DNA of 6,811 nucleotides from DATCZS01 sp036525795 (lineage in GTDB: Bacteria; Actinomycetota; Acidimicrobiia; Spongiisociales; ZC4RG35): positions 1 to 6,811 of the forward strand of contig DATCZS010000103.1 in NCBI GenBank assembly GCA_036525795.1, in the 5' to 3' direction. A model generated the notes under the pieces. That model ran no database searches, was not told the origin of the DNA, and was given only the letters and a program-made list of their open reading frames with translations. Shown one piece after another: positions 1 through 5,180 of the stretch; position 1 is the stretch's first letter, and every line of letters begins with the position of its first letter. The translations under genes and the position numbers were made by a program.

Positions 1-136
1 CTGCCCCCACTGGTTCAGACCGAGTCGAGCCCCGTCGAACAACGACAAGACAGCTCCTCGGGCACCAGAGACGGCCAGTCCGAAGGGGCGCATCCCCAGG
101 TCAGGGCCCCTATTGCCGCCATGCTCGGCAGCCAGG

Positions 137-160
137 CATTAGCAGGACCATTAGCAGACG
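137..160. repeat. Two-copy 12-bp tandem repeat
   Basis: CATTAGCAGGAC (137-148) is followed directly by CATTAGCAGACG (149-160), identical at 10 of 12 positions with the first nine bases perfect. Just upstream, CGGCAGCCAG at 126-135 matches exactly a ten-base unit of the larger array at 291-300. The function is unknown. It may be replication slippage in non-coding DNA. Confidence 0.6.
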
Positions 161-239
161 ACACCCCTCCACCCCCGACACCCACGCTCACCTGGGGAAA
201 CGCCGAACGCCGAAGAGGACGTCAAAAACCACACACCCG

Positions 240-327
240 TCCGACACCCCGCTTCGTTCGTGGCAGCCAGCGGCAAGGAGCGGCAATAGGCGGCAGCCAG
301 CGGCACCGAGCGGCAAATCGTGTCGGA
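240..327. repeat. 8-bp inverted repeat flanking the GGCA array
   Basis: TCCGACAC at 240-247 is the exact reverse complement of GTGTCGGA at 320-327. The 72 bp between the arms contain almost exactly the GGCA array. CCGACAC also occurs at 175-181, so this seven-base word appears three times in about 150 bp. The arms could be paired operator half-sites or the ends of a small non-autonomous element. No target-site duplication is evident, and chance is possible in such GC-rich DNA. Confidence 0.35.
261..320. repeat. Six-unit, 10-bp-phased GGCA array (two 30-bp copies)
   Basis: GGCA recurs at exactly 10-bp spacing, at 262, 272, 282, 292, 302 and 312, and five of the six are CGGCA. At a higher level it is a 30-bp tandem duplication: 262-291 against 292-321, both starting GGCAGCCAGCGGCA and sharing AGCGGCAA-type cores. 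The ten-base period is close to one helical turn, so all GGCA cores would face the same side of the DNA. That would suit cooperative protein binding, but simple slippage duplication explains it equally well. It is too short and lacks the spacer structure of a CRISPR array. Confidence 0.7.
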
Positions 328-487
328 GGGGCGTCTTGCACCCTAACTCCACACACCGACAGCGACTGGATCCGACTGCTGGCGGCCGCCTGACCTCGCA
401 TGTATCGCCTGGTCACAGCAACACGACCGAGTTTCCGGCCCCAGAGGCATCGACGAGGTCCACGGTGTCACCGAAGTAAGCGACAAG

Positions 488-1012
488 ATGCTGCGCCTGG
501 AGCCCAACCGTGACGCACCGCCCCTGATCGTCACCGACACCTCGGTCCTGGTCCCCGATCCCAGCGAGTCCCAGACCTGGCACGAGATCGCCTGGACACC
601 AACCCTGGACCCTGCTCGCCTCCATCCGATCTTCGGCGAGGTCCTGGCCGTCGAGACCACCGATCCCTCGTTCCAGCTCGCCGGCGACACCATCCCCATC
701 ATCGTCGAGCCCGACCGCTACCTGGGAGAGCTCGCAGCCAACGACTCCGACATCACCAACGACGAACGGGATCAGGTCCCCACCTTCACCGCCGTCGTCG
801 ACGCGCTCGGTCGAGTCTCGGCCCTCATCGTCGACACCGATCCGAGCCAACCCAACCAAAGCGAAGCAGACCACCGCAACCGCTACATCTTGACCGCACA
901 CTTCGACGAGTTCGATCCAATCGCAGCACCACGGGCCGAGGACCGCGAACCCGCAACCCTCGCCGATATCAGCTACCCCACCCCCGACGCCTCCTGTGAG
1001 TTCGGACTGTGA
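488..1012 (+). CDS. LppX/LprAFG-like protein, N-terminus apparently missing
   Basis: The 174-aa product resembles the C-terminal two thirds of LppX/LprAFG-type (LolA-like fold) lipoproteins, which bind lipids at the actinobacterial cell surface. The support is pattern-based: a DPDRYLGEL-like helix segment (about 75-82), a strand pair TFTAVVDALGRVSALIVD (99-116), then YILTAHFDEFDPIAAP (133-148) and a closing TLADI (157-161), the usual order at the end of this fold. Family members normally have a signal peptide with a lipobox Cys and about 220-250 residues; neither is present here. ATG 488 is the first canonical start in a frame open from 347, and no good ribosome site precedes it. The frame between about 404 and 487 already looks coding, so the gene may be 5'-truncated and not exported. 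It ends at TGA 1010-1012, 71 bp before the next lipoprotein gene, with which it probably forms a unit. The family call is moderate. Confidence 0.6.
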   Translation: MLRLEPNRDAPPLIVTDTSVLVPDPSESQTWHEIAWTPTLDPARLHPIFGEVLAVETTDPSFQLAGDTIPIIVEPDRYLGELAANDSDITNDERDQVPTFTAVVDALGRVSALIVDTDPSQPNQSEADHRNRYILTAHFDEFDPIAAPRAEDREPATLADISYPTPDASCEFGL

Positions 1013-1071
1013 CCGCCGCGGCCCGCAGCTGGCGCCATACCCTCACTCACCCAGTACCGCCCCTCGGCCCC

Positions 1072-1075
1072 GGAG
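1072..1075 (+). promoter_or_regulatory. Ribosome binding site that selects the ATG at 1084
   Basis: GGAG lies eight bases before ATG 1084. A possible GTG start at 1009-1011, overlapping the previous stop, would add 25 residues ahead of the signal peptide, so the ATG with this site is preferred. Confidence 0.55.
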
Positions 1076-1083
1076 CCCCGACC

Positions 1084-1959
1084 ATGACCACACCGCGCCG
1101 CTTCGCTCTTTTTGCCTTGGCCGTCGCGATCCTCGCCTCGGGCTGCGGCTCTGGCGACGCCTCCACAGTTGCCCGCGCCGGCGACCTCGGCCACATCCAC
1201 GATCTCGTCCTCGAAGCAGACGGTGACCTGTTGGTCGCCAGTCACACGGGGCTCTACCGCATCGAGCGCACCGACCACGCCGTGTTGGTCGGCGACGAAC
1301 AACACGACCTCATGGCCATGGCGGCCCAGGCCGACGCCCTGATCGCCTCGGGCCACCCCAACCTGTTGATGGAGCGCTACCAGGTCGAGGGCCGCCCGCC
1401 CTTCCTCGGCCTCGTCCGCAGCAACGACAGCGGTGAAAGCTGGGAGATCGTGGACCTGCTCGGCGACGCTGACTTCCATGCGCTTGCGCCCACCCCGACC
1501 GGCCTGTTCGCCGCCGAGACCACCGGCCGGATCTGGTTCCTCGACGAGACCAGCGGTCAATGGTCACAGCTCGGCGAGGTCGAGGCCCGCGACCTCGCCG
1601 TCAACCCGGCCGACCCCACCCAGCAACTGGCCCCGGACTACGACGCCGGTGTTTGGGCCAGCAACGACGGGGCAGTGACCTGGACGCGCCTCGACACGGC
1701 ACCCCCACTTATCGAGATCGAGTGGGAGTCCGCACAAGGCATCGTCGGCATCACCGTCGACGGCGGCGTCTGGGTCAGCGACGAGCTGGAGGATGCCTGG
1801 ACCGAGACGGCAGCGTTCGACTCCGCTGACGAGGTCGAGACGTTCTACATCGACCCCAACGGCAACTGGTGGGTCACCGTGCACGGGGGAGCGATCTTCC
1901 ACAGCACCGATGCCGGCGCGACTTGGGACGAGGCCTACGACCCACCGGACAGACCGTGA
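1084..1959 (+). CDS. Asp-box lipoprotein, F510_1955 glycosylhydrolase-like
   Basis: A 291-aa secreted lipoprotein predicted to fold as a beta-propeller of the sialidase/sortilin (BNR) kind. The signal peptide is typical: RR at 5-6, a hydrophobic core at about 7-18, then ASGC with the lipidated Cys21. The mature N-terminal part, HIHDLVLEADGDLLVASHTGLYRI (broken here at 37-50 and 51-60), matches the start of F510_1955-type proteins. Three Asp-box turns are visible: SNDSGESW (113-120), SNDGAVTW (193-200) and STDAGATW (274-281). Asp boxes are structural, and no catalytic sialidase residues are claimed; despite the family name, enzyme activity is unproven and a binding or sensing role is possible. 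Proteins of this type are often found near copper-handling genes. The length is usual for the family and the gene looks intact. It probably shares a transcript with the LppX-like gene upstream. Confidence 0.8.
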   Translation: MTTPRRFALFALAVAILASGCGSGDASTVARAGDLGHIHDLVLEADGDLLVASHTGLYRIERTDHAVLVGDEQHDLMAMAAQADALIASGHPNLLMERYQVEGRPPFLGLVRSNDSGESWEIVDLLGDADFHALAPTPTGLFAAETTGRIWFLDETSGQWSQLGEVEARDLAVNPADPTQQLAPDYDAGVWASNDGAVTWTRLDTAPPLIEIEWESAQGIVGITVDGGVWVSDELEDAWTETAAFDSADEVETFYIDPNGNWWVTVHGGAIFHSTDAGATWDEAYDPPDRP

Positions 1960-2017
1960 GCGCGCCCGAGGCGCTGGCACCGCCGGTGAGGCTCGTGGCC
2001 TCCGGGGCCTTCGCCCC
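1959..2017 (+). terminator. Possible hairpins after the Asp-box lipoprotein gene
   Basis: Two short GC hairpins follow the stop codon: AGCGC/GCGCT (1959-1963 with 1971-1975, 7-base loop) and GGGGC-CTTC-GCCCC (2004-2017, five pairs and a four-base loop). Neither has a T tract, which is common for high-GC actinobacterial terminators but weakens the call. The second hairpin abuts the C-rich motif at 2015-2034. Confidence 0.3.
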
Positions 2018-2034
2018 TACCCGTACCCCCTAGT
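2015..2034 (+). promoter_or_regulatory. C-rich regulatory motif, copy 1
   Basis: CCCTACCCGTACCCCCTAGT lies 54 bases upstream of the ATG at 2089. It matches the element at 3387-3406 in 17 of 20 positions, with one mismatch in the first 18. Both copies sit on the + strand ahead of + strand genes. Tracts such as TACCCCCTA resemble half-sites of CsoR/RcnR-family metal-responsive operators, but no matching GGGTA arm is seen here. A shared repressor or promoter element is inferred from the conservation. Confidence 0.45.
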
Positions 2035-2073
2035 TGTATCTACGGTCCTGGTGTGGCCAGCGTTCCGTTGGTC

Positions 2074-2080
2074 GAGGAGG
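2074..2080 (+). promoter_or_regulatory. Strong ribosome binding site for the small membrane protein
   Basis: GAGGAGG ends eight bases before ATG 2089. It settles this start over a GTG at 2053 in the same frame, and it supports the short gene as real. Confidence 0.7.
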
Positions 2081-2088
2081 TCAGGATC

Positions 2089-2301
2089 ATGAAGCACGCA
2101 ACGGGTTCGTGGCATATGTGGCTGCTCGCCGCTGGCGCCGTGGCCGCGCTGCTGCTCGGCTGGGGGCTCGGGTGGGCGGTGGCGCTCGCGGTCGTCGGAT
2201 GCGGGGCCATGCTCGCCGCCGTGTTCTGGATCGGGCGGAGTTCAGCTCAGCAGATATCGATCGACTCCCACGATCCGACCGAGGTGAAAGAACAGACATA
2301 G
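2089..2301 (+). CDS. Small two-helix membrane protein, unknown function
   Basis: A 70-aa protein not assigned to a family. The N-terminus is short and carries His3, His9 and Met10 (MKHATGSWHM). Two hydrophobic segments follow, about 11-27 and 29-48, separated only by a GWGLGW turn, so a helical hairpin in the inner membrane is likely. The tail from 50 on is polar and acidic (IDSHDPTEVKEQT). An excellent ribosome site and the C-rich motif upstream argue for a genuine, regulated gene. Small membrane proteins with His/Met at the N-terminus are common beside SHOCT-domain and copper-stress genes in Actinobacteria, so a metal or envelope-stress role is a reasonable guess but not shown. It converges on the methyltransferase gene, with 81 bp between their stops. 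Confidence 0.7.
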   Translation: MKHATGSWHMWLLAAGAVAALLLGWGLGWAVALAVVGCGAMLAAVFWIGRSSAQQISIDSHDPTEVKEQT

Positions 2302-2353
2302 CGACGACGACGCCGGCGAACGGAAGCCTCAGCCGCGCCTGCGTCGCCGTGAC

Positions 2354-2374
2354 CGGCCACAACGGATGGGGCCG
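2354..2374. terminator. Possible bidirectional terminator hairpin
   Basis: CGGCC (2354-2358) pairs with GGCCG (2370-2374) around an 11-base loop, in the 81-bp gap between two convergent genes. There is no T tract on either side. The position is right but the structure is modest. Confidence 0.25.
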
Positions 2375-2382
2375 ATCGGGTG

Positions 2383-3027
2383 TCAGGCGGGGCGGGCGTG
2401 GATCTCACGCCAGATGCCCCAGCGCCGGATCTCGGCGATGTGCAGGCCGGCGGCGGCGACGTTGTCTTCGGTGCGGCGGTTGATCTCGGGGCCCATGAGC
2501 CGGGCGATGAGGGGGGCGACGCGGTCGGCCAGCCAGCCCAACAGCGGGTTGCGAGGTCGGACGTGTTCGAGCAAGAGCACCTGACCGTCGGGGCGCACCA
2601 CTCGAGCTACCTCCCGCAACCCGGCGACGGGGTCGGCGACTGAGCAGAACACACAGGTCGCCGTCACGGTGTCGAACGAGGCATCGCCATGGGGCAGGTC
2701 CTGGACGTCAGCGATCTCGAGTTCGATCGACCGGTCCAGCCGCTCGGCCACGCGGCGGGCCCGAGCCAACATGTTGGCGGACACGTCGATCCCGGCTAGC
2801 TCGACATCGTCGGGGTACAGGCCCAGGTTGCGGCCGGTACCTACACCCACTTCGAGCGTCTTGCCTTTGGCGTGGCCGAGGAGGCGCTTGCGCCGGCGTC
2901 GGACACCGAAGAGGTCCATGGGCTTGTCGTAGAGATCGTAGAACCGGGCCATGCGGTCATAGCTGGCCGTTACCGCGTCCTGGTGTCTGGAGGGTTCGTG
3001 CTGCGTGGGATCGGCGGGGTTGTTCAT
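2383..3027 (-). CDS. Class I SAM-dependent methyltransferase, UbiE/PmtA-like
   Basis: A 214-aa soluble enzyme with the complete Rossmann-like methyltransferase core. Motif I is LEVGVGTGRN (58-67). The acidic residue after strand 2 is Asp81 in GIDVSANML, the adenine-side loop is ADVQDLP (106-112), and the post-motif strand is RVVRPDGQVLLLEH (142-155). The N-terminal YDRMARFYDLYD (23-34) is typical of the UbiE/MenG and phosphatidylethanolamine methyltransferase groups. SAM binding is therefore secure, but the acceptor (a lipid, quinone, small molecule or metalloid) is not readable. Its ATG overlaps the TGA of the SHOCT gene by four bases (ATGA) and has no strong ribosome site of its own, so translation is probably coupled. 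The C-terminus RRWGIWREIHARPA is basic and aromatic, which would suit contact with the membrane. It is complete and of normal length. Confidence 0.88.
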   Translation of the reverse strand: MNNPADPTQHEPSRHQDAVTASYDRMARFYDLYDKPMDLFGVRRRRKRLLGHAKGKTLEVGVGTGRNLGLYPDDVELAGIDVSANMLARARRVAERLDRSIELEIADVQDLPHGDASFDTVTATCVFCSVADPVAGLREVARVVRPDGQVLLLEHVRPRNPLLGWLADRVAPLIARLMGPEINRRTEDNVAAAGLHIAEIRRWGIWREIHARPA

Positions 3028-3302
3028 TGGAGTTCGGTGGCGCGTTCGCGGTATTCCTCGGTGGAGAGCTCACCGCGGGCGTAGCGCTCGGCCAGGATCT
3101 CCCGAGCGCGGTCGGTCGAGGACCGTTCCGGCGGATGCGGTGCCGATGGGCCACCGCTGGTGGCACGAACGAGCCAGACGATGAGCACCACGAACAGGGC
3201 CATCATGGCCAGGCCCCACAGCCACATCCATCCCCCGCCCCAGCCCCCCATGTGATCCCAGCCATCGCCGCTGTCGGCGAGCACCGCAAACAGGGCAACC
3301 AT
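3024..3302 (-). CDS. SHOCT-domain small membrane protein
   Basis: A 92-aa protein with a Trp/Gly/Met-rich segment (WDHMGGWGGGWMWLWG, 15-30) leading into a single membrane helix (about 27-46, ending VWLVRAT). A Pro/Ser linker follows (50-62), then a C-terminal SHOCT motif (REILAERYARGELSTEEYRERATEL, at 67-91, broken by the limit here to REILAERYARGELSTEEY). SHOCT is a short helical module, often terminal, thought to mediate oligomerisation. ATG 3302 is chosen because AAGGAAG lies eight bases upstream; an in-frame ATG at 3383 would add 27 basic residues without a ribosome site. It is the first gene of a two-gene operon with the methyltransferase and diverges from the P-loop ATPase gene. His17 and several Met near the membrane could bind metal, an inference only. 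Confidence 0.85.
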   Translation of the reverse strand: MVALFAVLADSGDGWDHMGGWGGGWMWLWGLAMMALFVVLIVWLVRATSGGPSAPHPPERSSTDRAREILAERYARGELSTEEYRERATELQ

Positions 3303-3310
3303 CGCTGTCG

Positions 3311-3318
3311 CTTCCTTT
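3311..3318 (-). promoter_or_regulatory. Ribosome binding site for the SHOCT protein
   Basis: Read on the - strand, AAAGGAAG ends eight bases before the ATG at 3302. It decides the start in favour of the 92-residue form. Confidence 0.65.
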
Positions 3319-3370
3319 CGCGAGCGCGGGGTGCGCTTCCACGTCAACTCTCGCCACCGCGACGACAACC

Positions 3371-3406
3371 GGGTAGAGCCCAAGGTCCCTACCCCTACCC
3401 CCTATC
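3371..3406. promoter_or_regulatory. Divergent control region: C-rich motif copy 2 within a dyad
   Basis: CCCTACCCCTACCCCCTATC (3387-3406) repeats the element at 2015-2034. Here it is also part of an inverted repeat, GGGTAG (3371-3376) with CTACCC (3389-3394) and 12 bases between, which looks like an operator. On the - strand four G runs (complement of 3379-3381, 3387-3389, 3392-3395 and 3398-3402) are separated by loops of 5, 2 and 2 bases, fitting the G-quadruplex rule. The site lies between divergent genes starting at 3302 and 3425, so it could control both. It ends only 18 bases before the GTG at 3425, implying a very short leader for the + strand transcript. Confidence 0.5.
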
Positions 3407-3424
3407 CGATGGAATGGTGGTCGC

Positions 3425-4084
3425 GTGAACCCGGAGTCCGCGTCTGACCTGGTGGAGACCTGTACGGGTTCGTGTCCGTGTGCGCGGCAGCGCCATGACC
3501 CTCGGCTGGTGGTGGTGACCGGTGGGCCAGGTGCCGGCAAGACCGCGGTGTTGGAGATGGCGCGGCGCAGCTTGTGCGGCCACGTGGTGATCCTGCCCGA
3601 GGCCGCAGGCATCGTGTTCGGGGGCGGATTCCCGAGACTGACGTCGCTGCCGGCCCGTCGCGCCGCACAACACGCCATCTTCTGTGTGCAGCGCCAGCTC
3701 GAGCGGCTCCATCTCGAACAGCGCGGCGCGGCGGTGGTGCTGTGTGATCGGGGCACCCTCGACGGGATCGCCTATTGGCCCGGCGAACGCGACGACTTCG
3801 AGACCGACATGGCCGTCACTGTCGACGCAGAGCTGGCGCGCTACCAGGCCGTGATCCATCTGCGGACCCCGGGTCGGGGCCGGGGCTATGACCACTCGAA
3901 CCCGCTGCGGACCGAGGATCCCGACACCGCAGCCGAGATCGATGACCGCATCGCCGAGGCCTGGCACCACCACCCGAACCGCACCATCATCGATGCCACC
4001 GTGGACTTCCCGACCAAGGCCCAACGAGCCCTCGAGGCCATCGCCGCCGAGCTCCCTGCATGCTGCAACCCCGAGCCGTCCTGA
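3425..4084 (+). CDS. AAA_28-type P-loop ATPase/kinase with N-terminal Cys motif
   Basis: A 219-aa cytoplasmic NTP-binding protein. The Walker A motif is GGPGAGKT (33-40), preceded by a hydrophobic strand LVVVTG. PEAAGIVF (58-65) and CDRGTLDGIAYWP (107-119, with Asp108) match the conserved strand-and-DRG pattern of the AAA_28 (NadR/Ttd14-like) family. RTEDPDTAAEIDDRIAEAW (162-180) gives the lid-type helix with the family's Arg and acidic residues. These proteins are nucleotide-binding and kinase-like, but most have no known substrate. An unusual N-terminal CTGSCPC (Cys13, 17, 19) is placed to bind a metal. The start is GTG, with only a weak purine-rich site before it and no in-frame alternative close by. 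It overlaps the alpha/beta hydrolase gene by 25 bases, so the two are surely co-transcribed. The C-rich motif copy 2 lies directly upstream. Confidence 0.83.
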   Translation: MNPESASDLVETCTGSCPCARQRHDPRLVVVTGGPGAGKTAVLEMARRSLCGHVVILPEAAGIVFGGGFPRLTSLPARRAAQHAIFCVQRQLERLHLEQRGAAVVLCDRGTLDGIAYWPGERDDFETDMAVTVDAELARYQAVIHLRTPGRGRGYDHSNPLRTEDPDTAAEIDDRIAEAWHHHPNRTIIDATVDFPTKAQRALEAIAAELPACCNPEPS

Positions 4085-5013
4085 GCGCAGCCGGCACCGC
4101 CGCTGTCCTCGGCGTGACCGCATGGACGGCACGACACCTGTCGTCCCCTGCCGTGCGCAGCTGGGAACCCCCGACCCTTGCCGGTCGGCGCTGGGGTCGC
4201 CTCTGGGCCCGCAGCGGCGGCGACGGCGCCACCGCCATCATCTTGTTACATGGCCTGGTCTCGACCGGCGACATCTTCGGCGCCGACTTCGACCGCCTGG
4301 CCGACCGGCATCGGGTGGTGGTGCCGGACCTGTTGGGGTTCGGTCGGTCCCTCGACGAGACACGAACAGCTTTCAGCGCCGAGGCGCACCTCGACGCGCT
4401 CGACCAGCTGGCCGAGTCAACTGGCGCGCTCTCGGCGGACCGCGTCGCGGTCGGGGCCCACTCGATGGGATCGTCACTGGCGCTGCAGTGGGCGGCCCGC
4501 CACCCCGACCGAGTGGCACGGGTGGTGTGTTGGGGCGCCCCGATCTACCCCTGCCCGAGTGCCGCTCGCGCTCGTATCTCGGGAAGCACGATGGCTCGGC
4601 TGTTCGTGCTCGATACCGACTGGGCCCAGCGGGCCTGCGCACTCAGCTGCCGGCACCGCACGGCAGCCGGGTGGCTCACCGTCGCGGCCGAACCCCGACT
4701 CCCGATCCCGGTCGCTCGGGCGGTTCCCCTCCACACCTGGCCTGCCTACCGAGACGCCATGCGTCACCTCGTCATCGACACCGACTGGCCCCGACTGCTC
4801 GCATGCCTCGATCACGACCGCATCCAGCTACGGCTCGTGTGGGGAGAACACGATCCGGTCGGCGATCGCCAACACACGGCCCGGCTCCTTCACGCACACC
4901 CCGACGTCGAGATGACCGTCATCGCTGGAGGCGATCACCAGCTCCCTACGGCCAGACCGGCGTCCTGTCTCGATCAGCTCACCAATGGCGGTGATGGAGC
5001 GCGAGCCGGATGA
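4060..5013 (+). CDS. Alpha/beta-hydrolase fold protein with N-terminal membrane anchor
   Basis: A 317-aa hydrolase with all expected elements: oxyanion motif LLHGLVSTG (62-70), PDLLGFGRS (89-97), nucleophile elbow AHSMGS with Ser135, acid Asp265 in GEHDPV, and His293 in GGDHQLP. The order Ser-Asp-His is canonical, so an esterase, lipase or related hydrolase is likely; the substrate is unknown. The first 25 residues contain a hydrophobic stretch (about 6-23) with a basic residue before and after and no cleavage or lipobox signal, so it is probably a signal anchor. Residues about 160-235 form the cap, with several Cys (157, 165, 193, 197). The ATG lies inside the end of the ATPase gene (25-base overlap), pointing to coupled translation. 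It ends just before a hairpin and converges on the ABC transporter operon. Confidence 0.88.
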   Translation: MLQPRAVLSAAGTAAVLGVTAWTARHLSSPAVRSWEPPTLAGRRWGRLWARSGGDGATAIILLHGLVSTGDIFGADFDRLADRHRVVVPDLLGFGRSLDETRTAFSAEAHLDALDQLAESTGALSADRVAVGAHSMGSSLALQWAARHPDRVARVVCWGAPIYPCPSAARARISGSTMARLFVLDTDWAQRACALSCRHRTAAGWLTVAAEPRLPIPVARAVPLHTWPAYRDAMRHLVIDTDWPRLLACLDHDRIQLRLVWGEHDPVGDRQHTARLLHAHPDVEMTVIAGGDHQLPTARPASCLDQLTNGGDGARAG

Positions 5014-5042
5014 TCCAGAGACCTTGCCGCATCGGTCCTGGA
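5014..5042 (+). terminator. Probable terminator hairpin after the hydrolase gene
   Basis: Directly after the TGA, TCCAG-A-GACC (5014-5023) pairs with GGTCCTGGA (5034-5042): nine pairs with one bulged A and a ten-base loop. No T tract follows. The rest of the convergent gap up to 5180 shows no gene and no second strong hairpin for the leftward operon. Confidence 0.4.
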
Positions 5043-5180
5043 GGGCGACGAGCGCTTGCGAGGAGTGTCCATCGCCGTGTGCGCGGTTGAGAACCCTCAC
5101 TGCCTGCATCCCGTCTCGCCGCCACATCCCATCGGGTACTCGATCCGTCCGGGCCGGAGCAGGTCTTTCGGTGGCGATGG

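Larger units (their letters stand above)
1..487. other. Stretch without a convincing gene, bearing short repeats
   Basis: No reading frame here gives a recognisable protein. One + strand frame is open from base 1 to a stop at 391-393, with an ATG at 121, but its product is Pro/Arg/Gln-rich, low in complexity, and runs straight through the tandem repeats at 261-320. A second + frame is closed by TAG at 140-142 and TAA at 344-346. From about 404 that second frame begins to look coding and leads without a stop into the gene at 488. The stretch also holds a 12-bp tandem repeat, a 10-bp-phased GGCA array and an inverted repeat, listed separately. It could be an intergenic region, the worn 5' part of the gene at 488, or the 3' tail of an unseen upstream gene. 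No tRNA-like or terminator structure stands out. Confidence 0.55.

Noticed and set aside
261..320. CRISPR array
   Set aside because: The units are only 10 or 30 bp with no unique spacers, and no cas gene is present.
121..393. 90-codon + strand frame beginning with ATG 121
   Set aside because: The product is low-complexity, Pro/Arg-rich and partly made of the tandem repeat. It has no ribosome site and no recognisable domain.
413..901. Long - strand frame opposite the LppX-like gene
   Set aside because: It is a mirror of the coding strand's codon bias. The product is an unnatural Val/Asp/Gly-rich string, while the + strand frame has fold-like patterns.
1009..1083. GTG start at 1009 overlapping the previous stop, for the Asp-box lipoprotein
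   Set aside because: It would put 25 residues before a clean lipoprotein signal peptide. ATG 1084 has a well-spaced GGAG.
3070..4132. Long - strand frames over the divergent region and opposite the ATPase gene
   Set aside because: They run antisense to genes with clear Walker A, DRG or SHOCT motifs and contain no domain of their own.
3888..4994. 368-codon + strand frame overlapping the ATPase and hydrolase genes
   Set aside because: The product is Arg/Pro-rich out-of-frame sequence. The hydrolase frame has a full catalytic triad.
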